Source: Blakeslea trispora
Taxonomy: Eukaryota; Mucoromycota; Mucoromycetes; Mucorales; Choanephoraceae
Length of the DNA: 64,000 nucleotides
NCBI GenBank assembly: GCA_025331445.1
Contig: JAIWNE010000049.1
Coordinates: 124,001-188,000, forward strand
Direction: 5' to 3'
Positions 34,168 to 47,863 of this stretch are shown here, in pieces. How positions within the stretch are numbered: the first letter of the stretch is position 1; the number at the start of each line of letters is the position of its first letter. A model generated the notes under the pieces. The model ran no database searches. It was not told the DNA's origin and was given only the letters and a program-made list of their open reading frames with translations. The position numbers and the translations under genes are program-made.

Positions 34168-36424
34168 GTTGAAGAATAAGAAAGATGCTGTCGATTAGAA
34201 CAAAAACAAGTTTATCTTGTTAATGCATGTATATGTACCCAAGAGAACTATTATGTAATGAAATAAATTTTAATGTTATCCCCCTTGCTTTTCTTAATAA
34301 ACAACATGTACCGTAAAAGGGAGAGAAATACACAGGGATACTTCAAAAAAAAATTGGTTTTGCAATACAGTTCTTTCAATGAAAGATAAACGGACACAGA
34401 GAAATGTTCAGTGTCACTTGGTTAACTTATGGAAATGAAACTGAAGCTAACAGTGCACCTGAAGATAGTAAAAGTAACATGGAAGACAGCATGTTCAATG
34501 TTCTTCTTGACAAAGTACAATTTCAGTCCCTCATTCTGATTATACATGTTGGAAAAGCACCTTTTTTTTAGACAACACAAGAGCATTGTAGAGGGAGCAG
34601 TTAATTTTTAAACTTTAATTCTCGCCCTGCAGTTTGTAGTAAAAGCTTTTCCTTTCTAAATTAAAGAAAAGGAATATACATCTTACAAGATCTGAATACT
34701 TTAGCGTCGCAAAATTTCGAATCATGTAGTTCAAAACTGTCATTGTTTACAAAGTCGTTTTAATTCTTTATGCCCAAACACCATGTTGTTTGTAGGCAGT
34801 AACTAGAGTTTGCTGAATTAGTGAAACTGCACTAGTACGTAATTAATAGTTCGTCTAATTGATGACATAAACAACATGATATAAGTCAATCTTAGTTGCT
34901 AAAGGATGGTTTTGTCAGATATTATTTCGAATTTGAATGATCGAATAGATCCTCGTGATGCCACTTTTATAAATAAACCCAAAAAAAATACTTGTTTAGC
35001 GTATAGAAGCACTGAAGGTTTTAATTACTGGAAACCGAAAATAAGATAAATTCAATTTAGGATTAGTGTTTACTCAAAGATAGTGCCTCTTTCCTGAAGA
35101 TACAGTTTTAACAGATAAATAAGAAGGTTGCCTAATGTATAAAATTGAACTAGAAACCGAGAGTCTACTAAAGCAAGTAACTGCTTACTCGCTATTCTTA
35201 TTTCGGGGACACTGACTTGTCTTATGTATGATATAATTCTCCTCATCATACCACTTTAAAACAGAGCAAGGCTCAAACGTATTGCCTTCAATGCCTTCAG
35301 AACGATGCTTCTTTTTTTTTCTCGATAGTTATAGACATTCATAGGAGTACGAACAATATTAAGCCTCAGATTGAATATGCCAACAATTGCTATTTAAGTT
35401 TCGCGACCTCCTGTCAACATACATGTACATTTAGTCAAGGATCTTAGGAGCATCATATCCGATGTTTCTTCTTTCACTCTTCTTATATCTCAAGTTAGTG
35501 ACACAAAGATTTCTCAAAAGAATTTGGCAAGTAGTGCTTTATCATATATAAATTTTTCAGTACTGCTGCTATGTTTTTGGCAATGCTTGGGTAGCCTACT
35601 TGGTTGTTATTTTTAGCAGCAGAATTATGACTTTCTCCAATGTGCTTTAGAGAATGGCCTTTACGTCTTCTTTTGAAAGATCTTGATTCGTTATTAAACA
35701 AAGCAATCGTCTTATTTACACCTTGAAAGTTCTCCAAAGCATTGGCTGGCTGCCTTGTATGCCTCTGTACTTGTCATATGGGAGCTTTTACTCCACAAAT
35801 GCGACTTGGAAGAATGTAGGTTTCAACAGTAAGTTGCGAAAATCTAAGACTTTCTCTGGAAAGAACATGTTCTAGCAATTTGTTTTACTGGTAGAGACGA
35901 TAGACAAAGAAAGCCATTATTCAACCATAGTATTCTCAACCCTGTGAACCCAATCTTCATAAGGTGGTCATGATAAGAAGAAAAAGTTAGATATATCTCT
36001 GTAAACATAACAATGTTTACTTTGATTTAAGCTCCTAATGTGTGTGGGGGACCACAGGCGAACAGTCACAGCACCATGTATTCAATTGCTAGTTCAAGAG
36101 TCCGAGAGTCCGGAGATCCTATACTAAACAATCATCAAGCCTTATGATACACAAGTTCCTTCTTTATAATCGACCAAAGGTAAATCCATCAATACATCAC
36201 ATACAAAGGCAACAAAGAGGAAGAGAGGATGCTTGGAATGAACGACTTGAACGATTCGACTATAGATTATAACGTCGAAAGCGAGAAAAAGATAGATGGA
36301 TATTAAAACCAGCAACAGATAGAAAGCCAGACATCCTCATTCCTCTGCCGCACCAAAAAAAGAAAAACTAAGGATTCAGGTCTAAATGCTGATACTTTTC
36401 ATTCTCTCTCAGCATTAGAGCGAA
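34168..36424. other. Intergenic, DPBB gene to eL29
   Basis: No intact gene seen. One protein-like minus-strand remnant is listed separately at 35495-35870. The rest is AT-rich sequence without recognised repeats. Confidence 0.5.
35495..35870 (-). pseudogene. Possible decayed coding remnant
   Basis: A minus-strand frame reads protein-like for about 125 codons with one internal stop. It includes LRFSQLTVETYILPSRICG, then after the stop LENFQGVNKTIALFNNESR and a basic FKRRRKGHSLKH stretch. I do not recognise it. The open part is 35495-35737. Confidence 0.25.
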
Positions 36425-36730
36425 ATGGCCAAGTCAAAGAACCACACCAACCACAACCAAAGTAAGTGGTATAAATAATGCACCACTTTTGTCAACTTTT
36501 TTCTCTAACAAACAACAATAGACAAGAAGGCTCACCGTAACGGTATCAAGAAGCCTCGTACTCACAAGTACACTTCTCAAAAGGGTGTAAGTATAGGCTG
36601 ATAATACAACTAGCGACAGAGGAATTGATCGGGAATTTTGTGTGTTTTTTATTAGTTGGATGCCAAGTTCCTCCGTAACCAACGTTTCGCTAAGAAGGGT
36701 ACTGAAGCCGCTCTTGCCGCCAAGAAATAA
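36425..36730 (+). CDS. RPL29: 60S ribosomal protein eL29, 58 aa
   Basis: Three exons (36425-36461, 36522-36586, 36656-36730) give 59 codons including the stop. The protein starts MAKSKNHTNHNQNKKAHRNG and ends with KKGTEAALAAKK, very basic throughout, as in eL29 of other eukaryotes. It is a component of the large ribosomal subunit. The first exon is only 37 bp and too small to be found by frame length. It converges on VTS1. Confidence 0.95.
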
Positions 36731-36949
36731 ATCAACCTTAATCCTTTTTCCTGGTACACTAAGATCAAGTCCTAGATGATCCTTTATTAAGAAAACTGGT
36801 TCAAAACTGATAAATCTTAAGAATAAACAGGATCCTGTACAATACCGATCTATTACTATCTATATATGCATTCAAAGACGAAAAGGGATGAATTTGGCAG
36901 CATTTAGAAACAAATATGCTAAGATTTGGGATTGTTTAATGACATTTAG

Positions 36950-38598
36950 CTACTTGAGAGAGTATAAACTTACATGTCGTTTACAATGCTCTTGTATATT
37001 TTCAAAAACTTTGAGCATCTTTCGTCTTGCACCTAAAGCGGCTACACCTTTATCTTGAAGTTCTTGATCGCTCAACTTGATAATGTCTTGCCAACACATT
37101 TTTTCAAAAATAGTGTTGTACTTGTGTAATCGCATACTTCTAAACCAGGCAGTGACATCTGCATGAATTATTAAACAGTTTAGTCTTTTTTTTTTGTGTA
37201 CAGTCATGTTGAATATTTAATCACCTTCCAATAATTGCATGTCAACTACCTCCTCTTTTATAGGATGTTCGGAATGTGTCAACTTCACTTTCGGATGTGG
37301 CAGAATAGGATGGCGACTAGCCATATTAAGCTTTGAAGGTGATTTTGATCCATATTTTATGGAAGAGCTATCCCCTGGATCACTTCCATATCCCTGACTT
37401 TTTTCTGAATCAAACGCGACATTCACTGTATGTTGAGGTGGTCCTAAAAATTGGTTAAAATCGCTAAAACGTACAGCAGCTGACGGGGTAGATTTGGGCT
37501 CATCAAAAGGAGTCAGCAGTCTGTTAGTGGGCTGGGGCTGTTGAACGTTTGTCCAATCACTCTTCCATTGTGATTGAGCGTTAGTTTCGTGCGGATTGTT
37601 GAGGCGTTGCCATGGTGCCGAGGTGCTGTATAAAGGGAGATTCCAGGAGGTAATGTCAGCTGAGCGAGGTCTTTCAATGAGTCGGTAGTTTTCTGTGACG
37701 CCTGCGCTATTAAGCACACTTGATTGTCTTTGATTTGACCAAGGATTAGAAAACGAGGATGATGTGTTATTAAGCTCAACTACAGATCTGGGCCTCAATT
37801 GGCTTGGTGCTTTAGAAGCACTTATTGTTGCTCTGGGTCGAGGAGGTAAATGGGTAGGTTCGTCTGATCCAGGCCAATTTCTATCAGAAGAACCAAAGAT
37901 ACGATTTAATTCCTGAGTATCGCCTAATGCAAATGAGTGTCTGTTGCTCATGTTTCTATTTTGTTGTTGATTGATAGATGATAGTCTTCTGTTGCTTAAA
38001 TTCATTAGTGTTGATGCTCTTTCGGAACCTTTTTTTTTTTTTAATATTTCTGATGATCAGCCATAATACAATTTGAAAATGGTTTTAATAAAATCTATTT
38101 TATTTACCTCGATTTAATAGATTGGATTTTTTCATCTCTTGCAACATGTGGATAAAGAATTTGATTTGCACTTGGGACGAATGTTGCAGTAAAGCATAAA
38201 TTGTAGCTGTCTTTTCTGCATCTGAAAGAAAGCCAAACCATTGATTGACATGCTGTAGCTCGTCTTGAAACAACTATATGTATATTTTTATTGTATAAGC
38301 TCGGGATTTTTTCTTTCTTTTGATTCGGCCTCAAGCTGCTTATATAAGAAAAATAATAATAAAAGATGTACTTGCTAAGTACCTGGTCCAAATTAGCAGC
38401 TGCCATCTTTTCAAGGTTATCTTCATATTCTTCTAGATCCTCATACCATGTCCCTAACGCATTTGCTATCGTCCAAAAATTAAAAAGAAAGACGTAAAAA
38501 TTTGCAAAAACCTATGTACCATCAAAAGTGTCAGCACAATCTACATAGGAAGAGGCTGCTCTTCCTTGCCTAGAAGAACCAAATTCAGAAGAATGCAT
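36950..38598 (-). CDS. VTS1: Vts1/Smaug-type SAM-domain RNA-binding protein, 441 aa
   Basis: Five exons: 38520-38598, 38383-38465, 38108-38258, 37225-38028, 36950-37158; 442 codons. The N-terminal conserved helix region (LEKMAAANLDQ, LQHVNQWFGFLSDAEKTATIYALLQ, VQIKFFIHMLQEM) is followed by about 260 residues of Ser/Pro/Asn-rich disorder. A C-terminal SAM domain (about 373-432) is VTAWFRSMRLHKYNTIFEKM...GVAALGARRKMLKVFE. Vts1 binds hairpin Smaug-recognition elements in mRNAs and recruits the Ccr4-Not deadenylase; basic LGARRKMLK matches the RNA-contact segment. The stop is reached either by reading on past RH or through a possible small terminal intron; the protein end is nearly the same. Confidence 0.9.
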
Positions 38599-39125
38599 TC
38601 TGCTATAAGATTTAAAATTATAGGAAGGAAAAAAAAAGAGAGAGAAGAAAAGAAGATCAAGAAATTCATGCAACCATGTGTACTCAGCGATTTAGTGACT
38701 GGTCAATATTTTACTTTCTACTGGTGTTCTGTCTAAACTTTCATCTTACACTGGGCGGTAGAAAGTCATATAAAACAAAACAAGATCATAGCTTATGTAA
38801 AAGCCCAGTCCCATCAGAATGCTTGATACGCATATCTTTTTGCCAACAAGACTTGCCATGATTATACTGCTGTATACTAAAATCATTAGTATACACATTT
38901 TCTTCTTCTTTGACGAAAAGGGAAATCAACTTGAGCAAAAAGAAAAAAAAAGAAATCTTATTATATAACGTTTATCTTTTGATTGTCATATAGTGACAAA
39001 GCGGTTGATAGCTTAGGGTCATGCACGGCACAAGTGCTATGTATAGCTGTGATTGTCAAGTCCCAACTGGATTTCATTTATTAGCTTGATCTTTTTCATT
39101 TTTGTTACTTAGTTTTTTTTTGTCT
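38599..39125. other. Intergenic, VTS1 upstream to CUE gene end
   Basis: The VTS1 5' side has an AG-rich stretch just before the ATG. A 61-codon plus-strand frame at 38676-38861 has a leader-like start (IFYFLLVFCLNFHLTLG) but no support beyond that. Nothing else seen. Confidence 0.45.
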
Positions 39126-41640
39126 CTAGGGCATCTTCATGATTATATCTAATATCATATTTTTAGCTACATAAAAATCTCCTCGAGCAGACCTCAAGAA
39201 ATCATCTATATAGCGCTTATCTAGCCGAGGAAACAGGTCACATAAGTCCTCCAGTGTGTTCTCCCATTCATCAGACATGTATGAATTTGATCGAGCAGGC
39301 ATATCATAGTGCCTAGACGACCGCGATTTACTCCTTGCATGTGCCGATCTGCTCTGAGGTCTTTGATATTCACCAGCTACGTGTTCAACCAAGTAAGGTG
39401 CAAAATTGCTACGCTCTAGCCTATCTTGATCATCATCATAGTAATGGCTGTTTCTCGATGGGGATCTACCATACGTGCTACTTCTTCTTCTTGGTTTGAT
39501 CGAAGGCAAATTACTGTAATCGAATCTTTCATACACATCCTCTCCCAAGATTTCATCATCATGATACAATGATGGTGTAGTGTTTCTATGGTATATATTG
39601 TCATGATAATGGATGGACCGTTGACTAGACTTTCTACGTAAAGGAAGAACATCTGAATAGTCAAAATCATGAATGCTAGTTCTCCTTCGATTAAGTTCTC
39701 GATCTGGTTCACGCTTGTGGCTGTAATTCATATACACATTGTTTATGGATTTGGGATATCTTTGATGGCCAGTATGCTCATGATATACATCGTTTGGAGG
39801 GAACGATTCATAATCCTCTGGCTCATCATCTTGATAGGTAAGCCATTCATCTTCTGGTGTCAATACATCTTCACAAGTATATTGTGATGAATCATTGAGA
39901 TATCTGCTTGAGTGTTTCTTTCTCAAGATAGATGGTGGCTCCGTTAGATCTGCTTTTGATTTCTGAATAGAGTTGGCTCTACGTAAGTGATCTGAATATT
40001 CCGGTAGTACTTCTTCAGATTCAGCCTGCTGATAATCTTGTACATACTCAAGAAGCTCTTCATTTTGGTGCTGCTGGCTAATTGGAGACTCAGTCAGTTC
40101 GACTTGTTCATTTTCTATTGGATAAGAACAAAATGAGGCTCCTGGAGAAACAGAAAGGTTCCCATAACTATATTGACGGCTTAGTAAAGGCGTTGTTCTG
40201 TTTAGTAGTTCGTCTCCTAATTGAAGTTGTTGCGTCCGCAAACTATGACTATCGAGTTGCCTTGATTTGCGTTTAAAGATACCCATAAATTTCTTTGGCT
40301 CACGTGGAGGTGGTACATATCCAAACCAAGCATCCGGTGGTCCCTTTTGAGTTTGCCTTACAATCCAAGGCACCAGATCTGTTTGTAACCCCATACACTC
40401 CATATATGCGTTATCTAGAATATATATATATTCAGTACTTGATTCTTTTCTTTTTTTCTAAAGAATTGCTGTGCTTACTGTAGATGTTAATTCTATCCTG
40501 CCTTGATTCGATGTGCTTTATTTGTTTTCGCCGAATAGGAACATGTTTATTGCTTAATTGGGTTTCTGACAGATACCTTTGATGAATCCCAAGTACCTCC
40601 TTGTCTTCTTGAGTCCAATTTGCCTCATCTTCATTATTTCTACTGGTCATGTTAATCACACGTCTCTCATAAGAGGGTGTTGGACTTCGTTTTTGCTTTG
40701 GCTTGCAAAAATTAATAGCATCCAGCAGAGAGCTATGGCTTGGTGTTCGTTTTGGTCCTACAGATGTTTGAACTTGATCTTGCAGCAGTGAGTTTCTACT
40801 CGATTTTCGAGATAGAGGCGCTAAAAATTGTTTTACATCATCAAGAAAAGAAGATGCTCTGCTACTTGGTCTGGATGGCACAGGACTAGCGATAGGAATA
40901 TCGAGGGACTGATCTACATAGGCTGAATTCATAGAAGGCATACTCTTTCGACGATCCATAGGTTTGGATGTTGATGGTGACAGGAGGCTACTGTTGCTAG
41001 TACCTAGCGAGGTCTTCAGTTTATCAGCAAACTGAAGGAGCATGTTGTTTCCATCCAACGTAAATGATTTGGATCTTGATCTCTTTTTGCTTAAACAGTT
41101 ATTACAGATGTTGACAGCCTCTAGCTTGGAGCGAGTGGATGGGATAGGTCTACTACATTTGGCACACGCAAGCAAAGTATATACTGTCTGTTTTGGTACT
41201 ACTTGTCTGAGCAAAAACAAAACAAAACAAAATGAGTTGCTATAAACACAAAAAGAGAAATAGCGTTTGTTGCTTTGAGATGGGTTGCTTACTCTTCTTC
41301 AACATCATCGCTATCGCTTTCTATCAGTATAGGTCGCTCAAAAGTAAAACTCTTAGTATCAGTTTCTTCTGACATCGTTTGCTCCACTGAAAACTGTTCT
41401 ATCGGTGCCTGTGTATCATCAGCAAGCTGCTCAAATGGCACGTCTATACTTTTCGAAATTAGAAGCCTTTTTTTTTAGTGATATTTATGCAATTGTTGTA
41501 TTCAAATGTACCTATCAGATGCTCTATTTCATCAAAAAGTCCTTGTACAGTATCTGACTTGTCTAATAGAAAGCGTTAGTACTGTAAGGTTCTATTGCTT
41601 AATTCAAAATGTGTATACCTGAAAGCGTATAGTCTTCCAT
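39126..41640 (-). CDS. CXXC zinc-finger and CUE-domain protein, 746 aa
   Basis: Five exons: 41619-41640, 41512-41562, 41293-41443, 40479-41206, 39126-40414; 747 codons. An acidic N-terminus is followed by a four-Cys finger (LACAKCSRPIPSTRS, then VNICNNCLSKKRS). A long Ser/Arg/Tyr-rich disordered region carries many RRxS-type sites. At the end is a CUE-like helix bundle, LEDLCDLFPRLDKRYIDDFL, then GDFYVAKNMIL (about residues 703-742). CUE domains bind ubiquitin; the pattern FP...DFYVAKNMIL fits. I do not know a named protein with this architecture; orthologues are probably Mucoromycota-limited. The basic, serine-rich body suggests kinase regulation, but that is inference. Confidence 0.8.
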
Positions 41641-44577
41641 ATGATAAAGCAACAGTAAGAAAAAAAATCGAGAAATCAAGACAGGCCAAAATAAATAAGA
41701 ATTAGGAAAAAACAAGTGCATTAAAAACAACAATTGAAAAACATACTTCCATTACAGGCAATGTAACCTCTTGTGCAACCTTTTTGAACAAAGTATCTAT
41801 AAAAACTATTTTTCAGCAAAGAAAACAGTCAAGTGGAGTCCATTGTAATAAAACAAACTTTTTTGATTTCTGGCAATTAAATATTGAGTCTACTTGTAAG
41901 TTGGAAAGTTGAAAGATAAGCAAACTCTTGTAAAATTCAACAAAGAAAGACACCAAAGTACCCTTAAAGCTGATGGGGTTTCAAAAAGAAAGCGCATGGC
42001 TGAAAGAAAAAAAAAAAAGTCTTTGTTGAATTTTTTGAGTAAGCTTTTGTTTAAGCTGCTCTCCCTCTCTCTGTTTCTGAGAGAGAGAATATCGTCCAAA
42101 CTTCATTATGAAGGTCGAAGCGTTAATGGAGCTAATGATTTCAAAAAAAAAAAAAGGTTTTGGTAATCAAAGAGAAGGAGGGATATCCTTTAATGCACAT
42201 TGACTTGATAATTTGACTAGAATAGAAAACACAGGCAGACATTTTGCATGAATTGGCCACTGATGTCAGTCAGCTATCATTCAGCAGCAGAAGTGTAACA
42301 CAGCATGTAAGTTTGTTAAAAATGACTGCTAAGATACATAGTTAGAGTTTGCATATACCATAAAATCTATTTTTATTGTATATTCAAAAAAGAAAACCAA
42401 CGCGCTCAATCAAAACGAAAAATATTCTATTTACTTGTAAGAACTTTTTCTCTTTTTCCTTTTAGGAAAGTGACGCACACATATCTTTTTCAGGTGTGTG
42501 TTTAAGATGTTTGCTTTTAACGCGTTTGTTGGATTTGTCTCACAAACGATTGAATGTCCAAGCTTTCTTGTATTTTCAATGATCAATTCAGCATTTTGAG
42601 CATTTTGTTTTTACATGACCATGGTAGAAGCAAGCTGATGACAAGACAAAAAGAAAGACAAGTCGGCAAAGAAAAGCAAATATAAGAAGAAAGGTCTTTT
42701 TCTTGGAACGAAATTATGTAGCTAACAATGCTCTATAGCTGCTCATGGTTGAATGAGGGAGGGGCGAAACTATTTAACCATCTTTAATTTTCATGGAAAT
42801 ATCAAACAAAGAAATAAAAAAAAGAAAGCTTTTTGATAGTAAAAACTGTACTTTGCTTTATGTCTGCTATTGACATATACCAATTGGTGAAAGAAAATGC
42901 TTTGTTTAGAAATACTATAGGTATAAAGTAGGAACAATATGTTGGCCTATCTTTTTTTTTTTTTAAGAATTGCGTTCTATTAAAAAGTGTTTGATAGAAA
43001 GAAACCTTTTTAATGAGTTATCAGACCAACCGAAAAACAAAACAAAACATATGAAGGTAAGTTTTTTATTGTCTTTTTCCATGTCAGTTTTATATGCTTG
43101 TTTTTTTTGACTAAATCTCTTTCGAGATCTTGACTGATTTATTGATCCCTTGTTTATAGACTACATAGGGCTTTTCTGAATGAAATGGTACAGTCTACAG
43201 ACAAAGTGTTTAATTGGCCTTTCTGTCATAATGAACTTGGTGCAGATAGTTACTGAAGACACCCAAAAATTCAGCCAATTAAATGTTGGGACCCAATCAA
43301 TTAAATTAGGACGCATTATGCCTGTAAAAAAAAAAACTGAAGAAATTCCGATATTGGCATAAGCTTAAAATTAAACAGAATCATTTATAGTAATACAGAG
43401 ATAAGCTTTTTGTAAACCCGCCTAATCTGTATGTTCTTATCAGCAATTAAAAAAACTCTGTACACCGCTTATCATTTATATGGCTTTGCATGATTTTTTT
43501 TTGGCACAGAGCATGAAGCCCTCATTACACGTTGTGTAAAGAAAAGTTATACATCAAGCTTACACAAATGACGTCTCAGGCGTTACTATTTATTCCTAAA
43601 TTAGTATTGATCTGAATAAACAAATGGAGGAATATACAGAGTACAACTCAAGCAGTAATAATAAATGCTTAAATCAGGTAACAACCAAATGTAATTGTTC
43701 TGCTACTCTGTTTCTGTTAGTTACTCCTTTTTTTATGTTACATGCGTGAGAATGATCAGTTCACACTTGAGCCCCTTTATGCAAAAAATAGTCTGCTTCC
43801 AGAAAGCTGGTTCATCCACACTATAAATTAGGGTTGAGCTTTCTACTTTATGTGTCTTTCTCTCTGGGAATAGATACAGATGGTATGTTACTCAAATATA
43901 AATCTTGATTAGCAGGTTATTCCCAAAAAAGCCACTGTTGTATTTTCACTGTCTTTGCTTTTCTCTCTTAAAGACACAAATGAAGTCTTTATTTTACAAT
44001 GTTGCAACAGTCAAGAAAAGCCAGGGATTCCGAGTAAAGGAAATATATCCAAGAAAGGCTCCAACTATGAACATAAATCTGTCGTTAATATGGCTAGACT
44101 CGTTAGGCAAATCAGAAGCCCCTCCGTTTTAGATGTCAACTCAGAAATGTCACATGTACAAAGAAAAAAAAACCTTAAAAGAAGTTGATACAGTTGAGTT
44201 CTGTAGGAGCCCTGTTTTTCTTATTGGCATAGATGGCTTATGGTTCATGGATGTCAAGAAAGTAAAAGAGTGGCATCCTCAGGTACGGTCAAGTACAAGA
44301 GACATTGTTGTCATTCTCTTGTTTTTGTGAATAGAGCAGAAAGAGAGAAGTGTCTACTTAGGACATTCTTGAATGGTCCTTTTCTAAGCGGTAAAGAAAA
44401 CAATGGTATAAATCAGAAAAAAAAAGCTATTTACTCATTGACGTGGGAAAATTCAAATCTAAGCAACAAGGAAATCCGCTTTTTTTTTTTTGTAATGAAA
44501 AGGACTATTTACATTTATTGGTAGAATACAATAATAGATACAAAATAATTTAAACTGTACAGATGGATTGCTATGAT
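41641..44577. other. Intergenic, about 2.9 kb, no supported gene
   Basis: The largest gene-free interval outside the inverted repeat. Overlapping short plus-strand frames at 43905-44524 and 43180-43362 look too short and too discontinuous to call. AT-rich with many A/T runs. No terminal repeats or target duplications noticed. Confidence 0.5.
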
Positions 44578-46070
44578 TTAATGAATCCAGGAATTGACAT
44601 TGATATACAAACTAAAGAAATAAAAAAAAAGAGTTTAGAATCAAATCAGTCTATAAGAGAAATAAAAGAGACTTACGTGTAGACTAAGATGGCACAACCA
44701 AAGACAACAAGAACAACATCTAAAGGTCTTGTCCATTTACCGGGGCTGGTCTTGTAATGGAACAAACCAGGATAGATGAAACAAAGAGGCATACAAGCCA
44801 CTGAACCAACTAAAGAGACAAACTTATCCAAATTGGAAGCACCTACACCGAAACTGACACAAGCACAAACAAGGGGGATTAAAGAACGTGTACAGTTCTT
44901 CATCCATTTGTAACGCCAGCTAACGCGACCACTTTGGTTAGCACCATACAAGCCATTCTCAGTAATGGTAACAGCAGGATACAACATGAAGGGAGCACTG
45001 GAGATGATGGCAACAGCATAAAGGATTTGGACAGCTACAGAAAGAGGTTCAGCAGGGAAATTGGTCACTACATTAGAGGCAGTGTTTTGACCGTAGGCAA
45101 GATAGCCGATCAAACCGATAAAAGTAAAGACCACAGTAGAGATGATCATACCCCAGTTCAAGACTCTAGGGAACTTTTCGGGCTCCTTCATGGCTTCAAC
45201 AACAGGGACAACCATACCAATACCTTCGAAAGCAAAGACTGCTGTACCAATCATAAGAGCAAAATCGTTTGAATTGGCCATCACAATACCGGGACCAAGA
45301 CCAAATTCAGAGATCTGTCTAGAACTAAAGTAAACAACACAAATAAGACCAAAGGCAATCAAAATTTCAGCAAGAGCAACAAGAGGAGCAAGCTTATTGA
45401 GTTTTCTAGCCCAGGTGAAGGGAATCATGATGACTAAAATCACCCAGATATAATATTTGCTATCAAAAGGTTCATAACCATCATTTAAAGCTCTGACGGC
45501 CACACCAATGTTTGAGGAAATAAAGATAAAGTATGAAGAAACAAAACCCATTTGTGAGAGACAGAGGGAAAAGTCAATAAAGTAACGCATCCAACGACCA
45601 TAGAGAGCGTTGGCTACATTTCCGTAAGAGCCACCTACAGTACGTTGACTTTGAACAAGGGCATGGAATGAATAGGTACAGATGATGGCAATCACAACCA
45701 TTAGAACAACAGACACAACTAAACCACCATTGACAAATCTAATAGGACAAGGTCAGAGAAAGAAAACTCATAGTGTCGTTCTAAACAAGGAAACTTACGA
45801 TCCTGGCAAGAAAATAACACCTGTACCAATGAAGGATTTTAAGAGCATATAGAGAGCTTTCAAAGGACCGGCAGTTCCTTCGGGAGCATGCTCAATTTGT
45901 TCTTCATCAAAAGTGATGATGCTAGATGTTTCTTTATTATAGCGTTGAACATACACGTCTTCTTGATGAGGCATTGGTATTTCATGTTTATTGGTTTCAT
46001 TAGCTTGATGTACGCTCAACCCACTCTTTTCTTGTGAAATAGGAGGACGCATTGATTCTGTGTTTGACAT
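44578..46070 (-). CDS. Amino-acid/auxin permease, vacuolar AVT3-type transporter, 455 aa
   Basis: Three exons (45799-46070, 44677-45738, 44578-44611), 456 codons. An 80-residue polar N-terminus precedes the AAAP core: LYMLLKSFIGTGVIFLPGSFVNGG in helix 1, then ten or so further helices, AFEGIGMVVPVVEAMKEPEKFP in the conserved middle loop, and YPAVTITENGLYG. Avt3-like members export amino acids from the vacuole to the cytosol in yeast; the SFIGTG and FEGI motifs and long N-terminal tail fit that clade better than plasma-membrane permeases. Substrate is not readable. The last exon is 34 bp, coding LYINVNSWIH. Confidence 0.88.
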
Positions 46071-47820
46071 ATTATAAAGAAAAAAAGAGAGAAGAAGAGA
46101 AGTACTAGAGAAGAAAAAAAATATGACAGGTTTCCTCTCCCCTTTTTATAACTTTCAACTTTTGTAAAATAAAGGACCGAAATTGATTTTACTTGACTAA
46201 ATCAGACCTATCAAAGATGTGTTTTATTTTCCCCCCACATATCCAAATATACACTTGACATTAATAACTCCGAAATTCCAAAATTCTGCGTGTGAACCGT
46301 GTAACGTGAACTGCCATATCGATATAGAGTTCATAGATAAAGTTGAAAGAAAAACAAGATGCACATCCTTTTCCATCTGTAAAATCAAGCACAATATCCC
46401 ATTTTTTTTCTCTCTTTTGATCTTAAGAGTCCTCACTATGACAAGTCATGTAATATAGTCTTATTGCAGTAACAGATTCAAGCCGATATCGCAGTAAATG
46501 CATTGCAGGCTTTGTTCATTCATTTAAAATCAAGATCTGTACGACAGTGGAGTCAAATCCTGAAGAGAGAGATTACGTACAGAGTGTGTATCTTATCAAT
46601 TTCGCAAAAAAAAAAAAGAAAAAAAACTACTTTTTAGTGGTTACCCGCTATTATCCGTCCTTTTTCCATCTTTTACAATTTACTTGAAATTAATGAATTG
46701 TTTCTCTCTCCTTTTTTTTCCCTTGTCTCAATCGAGTCACTTTCTCTTCCTTTGCAGTCTGATAAAAGAAAAAGCAAGATGTGTAGTCTTTTGTCTGTTG
46801 TTATAGTGTTTTCAAATTTAGTCGATGTTTAAAAGGTGATAATCTTATCTATTTCTTTGATTATGTAGCTTGTATTATCTATCGCTCCTCTAATTTCGAA
46901 CTTTTTTTCAAATCGGTCTTTGTTTCCAAGACAACCTTTATCATTTATAGTAACCAGTGTACCTTTTTAGCCCCTGGCAGACCATCAAAAAGTCAGTCAA
47001 AACCAATGAAATGCCACATGTCCTGTTTCAAGCTGTCGCTCTATACCAATTTAAGTAAAAGATCAATAAAGAAAAGAGAGCGAAAATTTAAAGTACAGAG
47101 ATTTACAAAATGATGTTTGCATAAGCATTCATTGAAGGCAAACTACATCAAAGTAACAGCACAAATAGTAGATTTCTTACGGTTTGAGAGTTGCATATCA
47201 AGAGAATTGACAACAGCAACTGCAGCAATTTGAATGTATTGTCACGGAAATGTTTACTACTAATTTCCTTGTTTCTCTTTTGTATATTCTCATTGTTAGC
47301 TTTAAGCCAATGCTTTCACCGATCAATTCATTGCTCGATTTATGACTTGTTGTTTATTTTTAAACGCTTTGATTCTCAGGAATTGTTCCAATCATTTCCA
47401 AATAAAGTGTAATAAAAAAGAACAGAGTATTACCATGTTTAGCAGTGGAGCAAGAAAAAAAAAAGAGAGAGAAAGAAAAATATAAGAAATATGCTCTTGA
47501 CAAGAGACTCTTTCTTTTTTTTTTGTGATGTACCAGACTTGACTCACATCTATCATGGCTTTGGTACTAAAGGTCAGATCAAATTAAAGTAATGTATTGT
47601 TTTGATGAAATAGGCGCAAGTGTAGCACTGATAGGTTTCTCTTTAGCAAAGAATAGGCCACAATAGGAGCAGAAAGAGATCCAAATTAAGTTCACTTTTT
47701 TCTCGAAGCAATGAATCGAACTTGGCTGTCTTTGTAATGGAAACAAAGTCTGCTAAATCAGGAAAAAACTGACTTTATATCCAACTATTGTTTGTCGAAC
47801 CTTCATATTACACATGCTGA

Positions 47821-47863
<43 letters not shown>

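Noticed and set aside
43905..44524. Overlapping plus-strand frames as a gene
   Set aside because: Frames change repeatedly without splice sites, with no recognisable protein.
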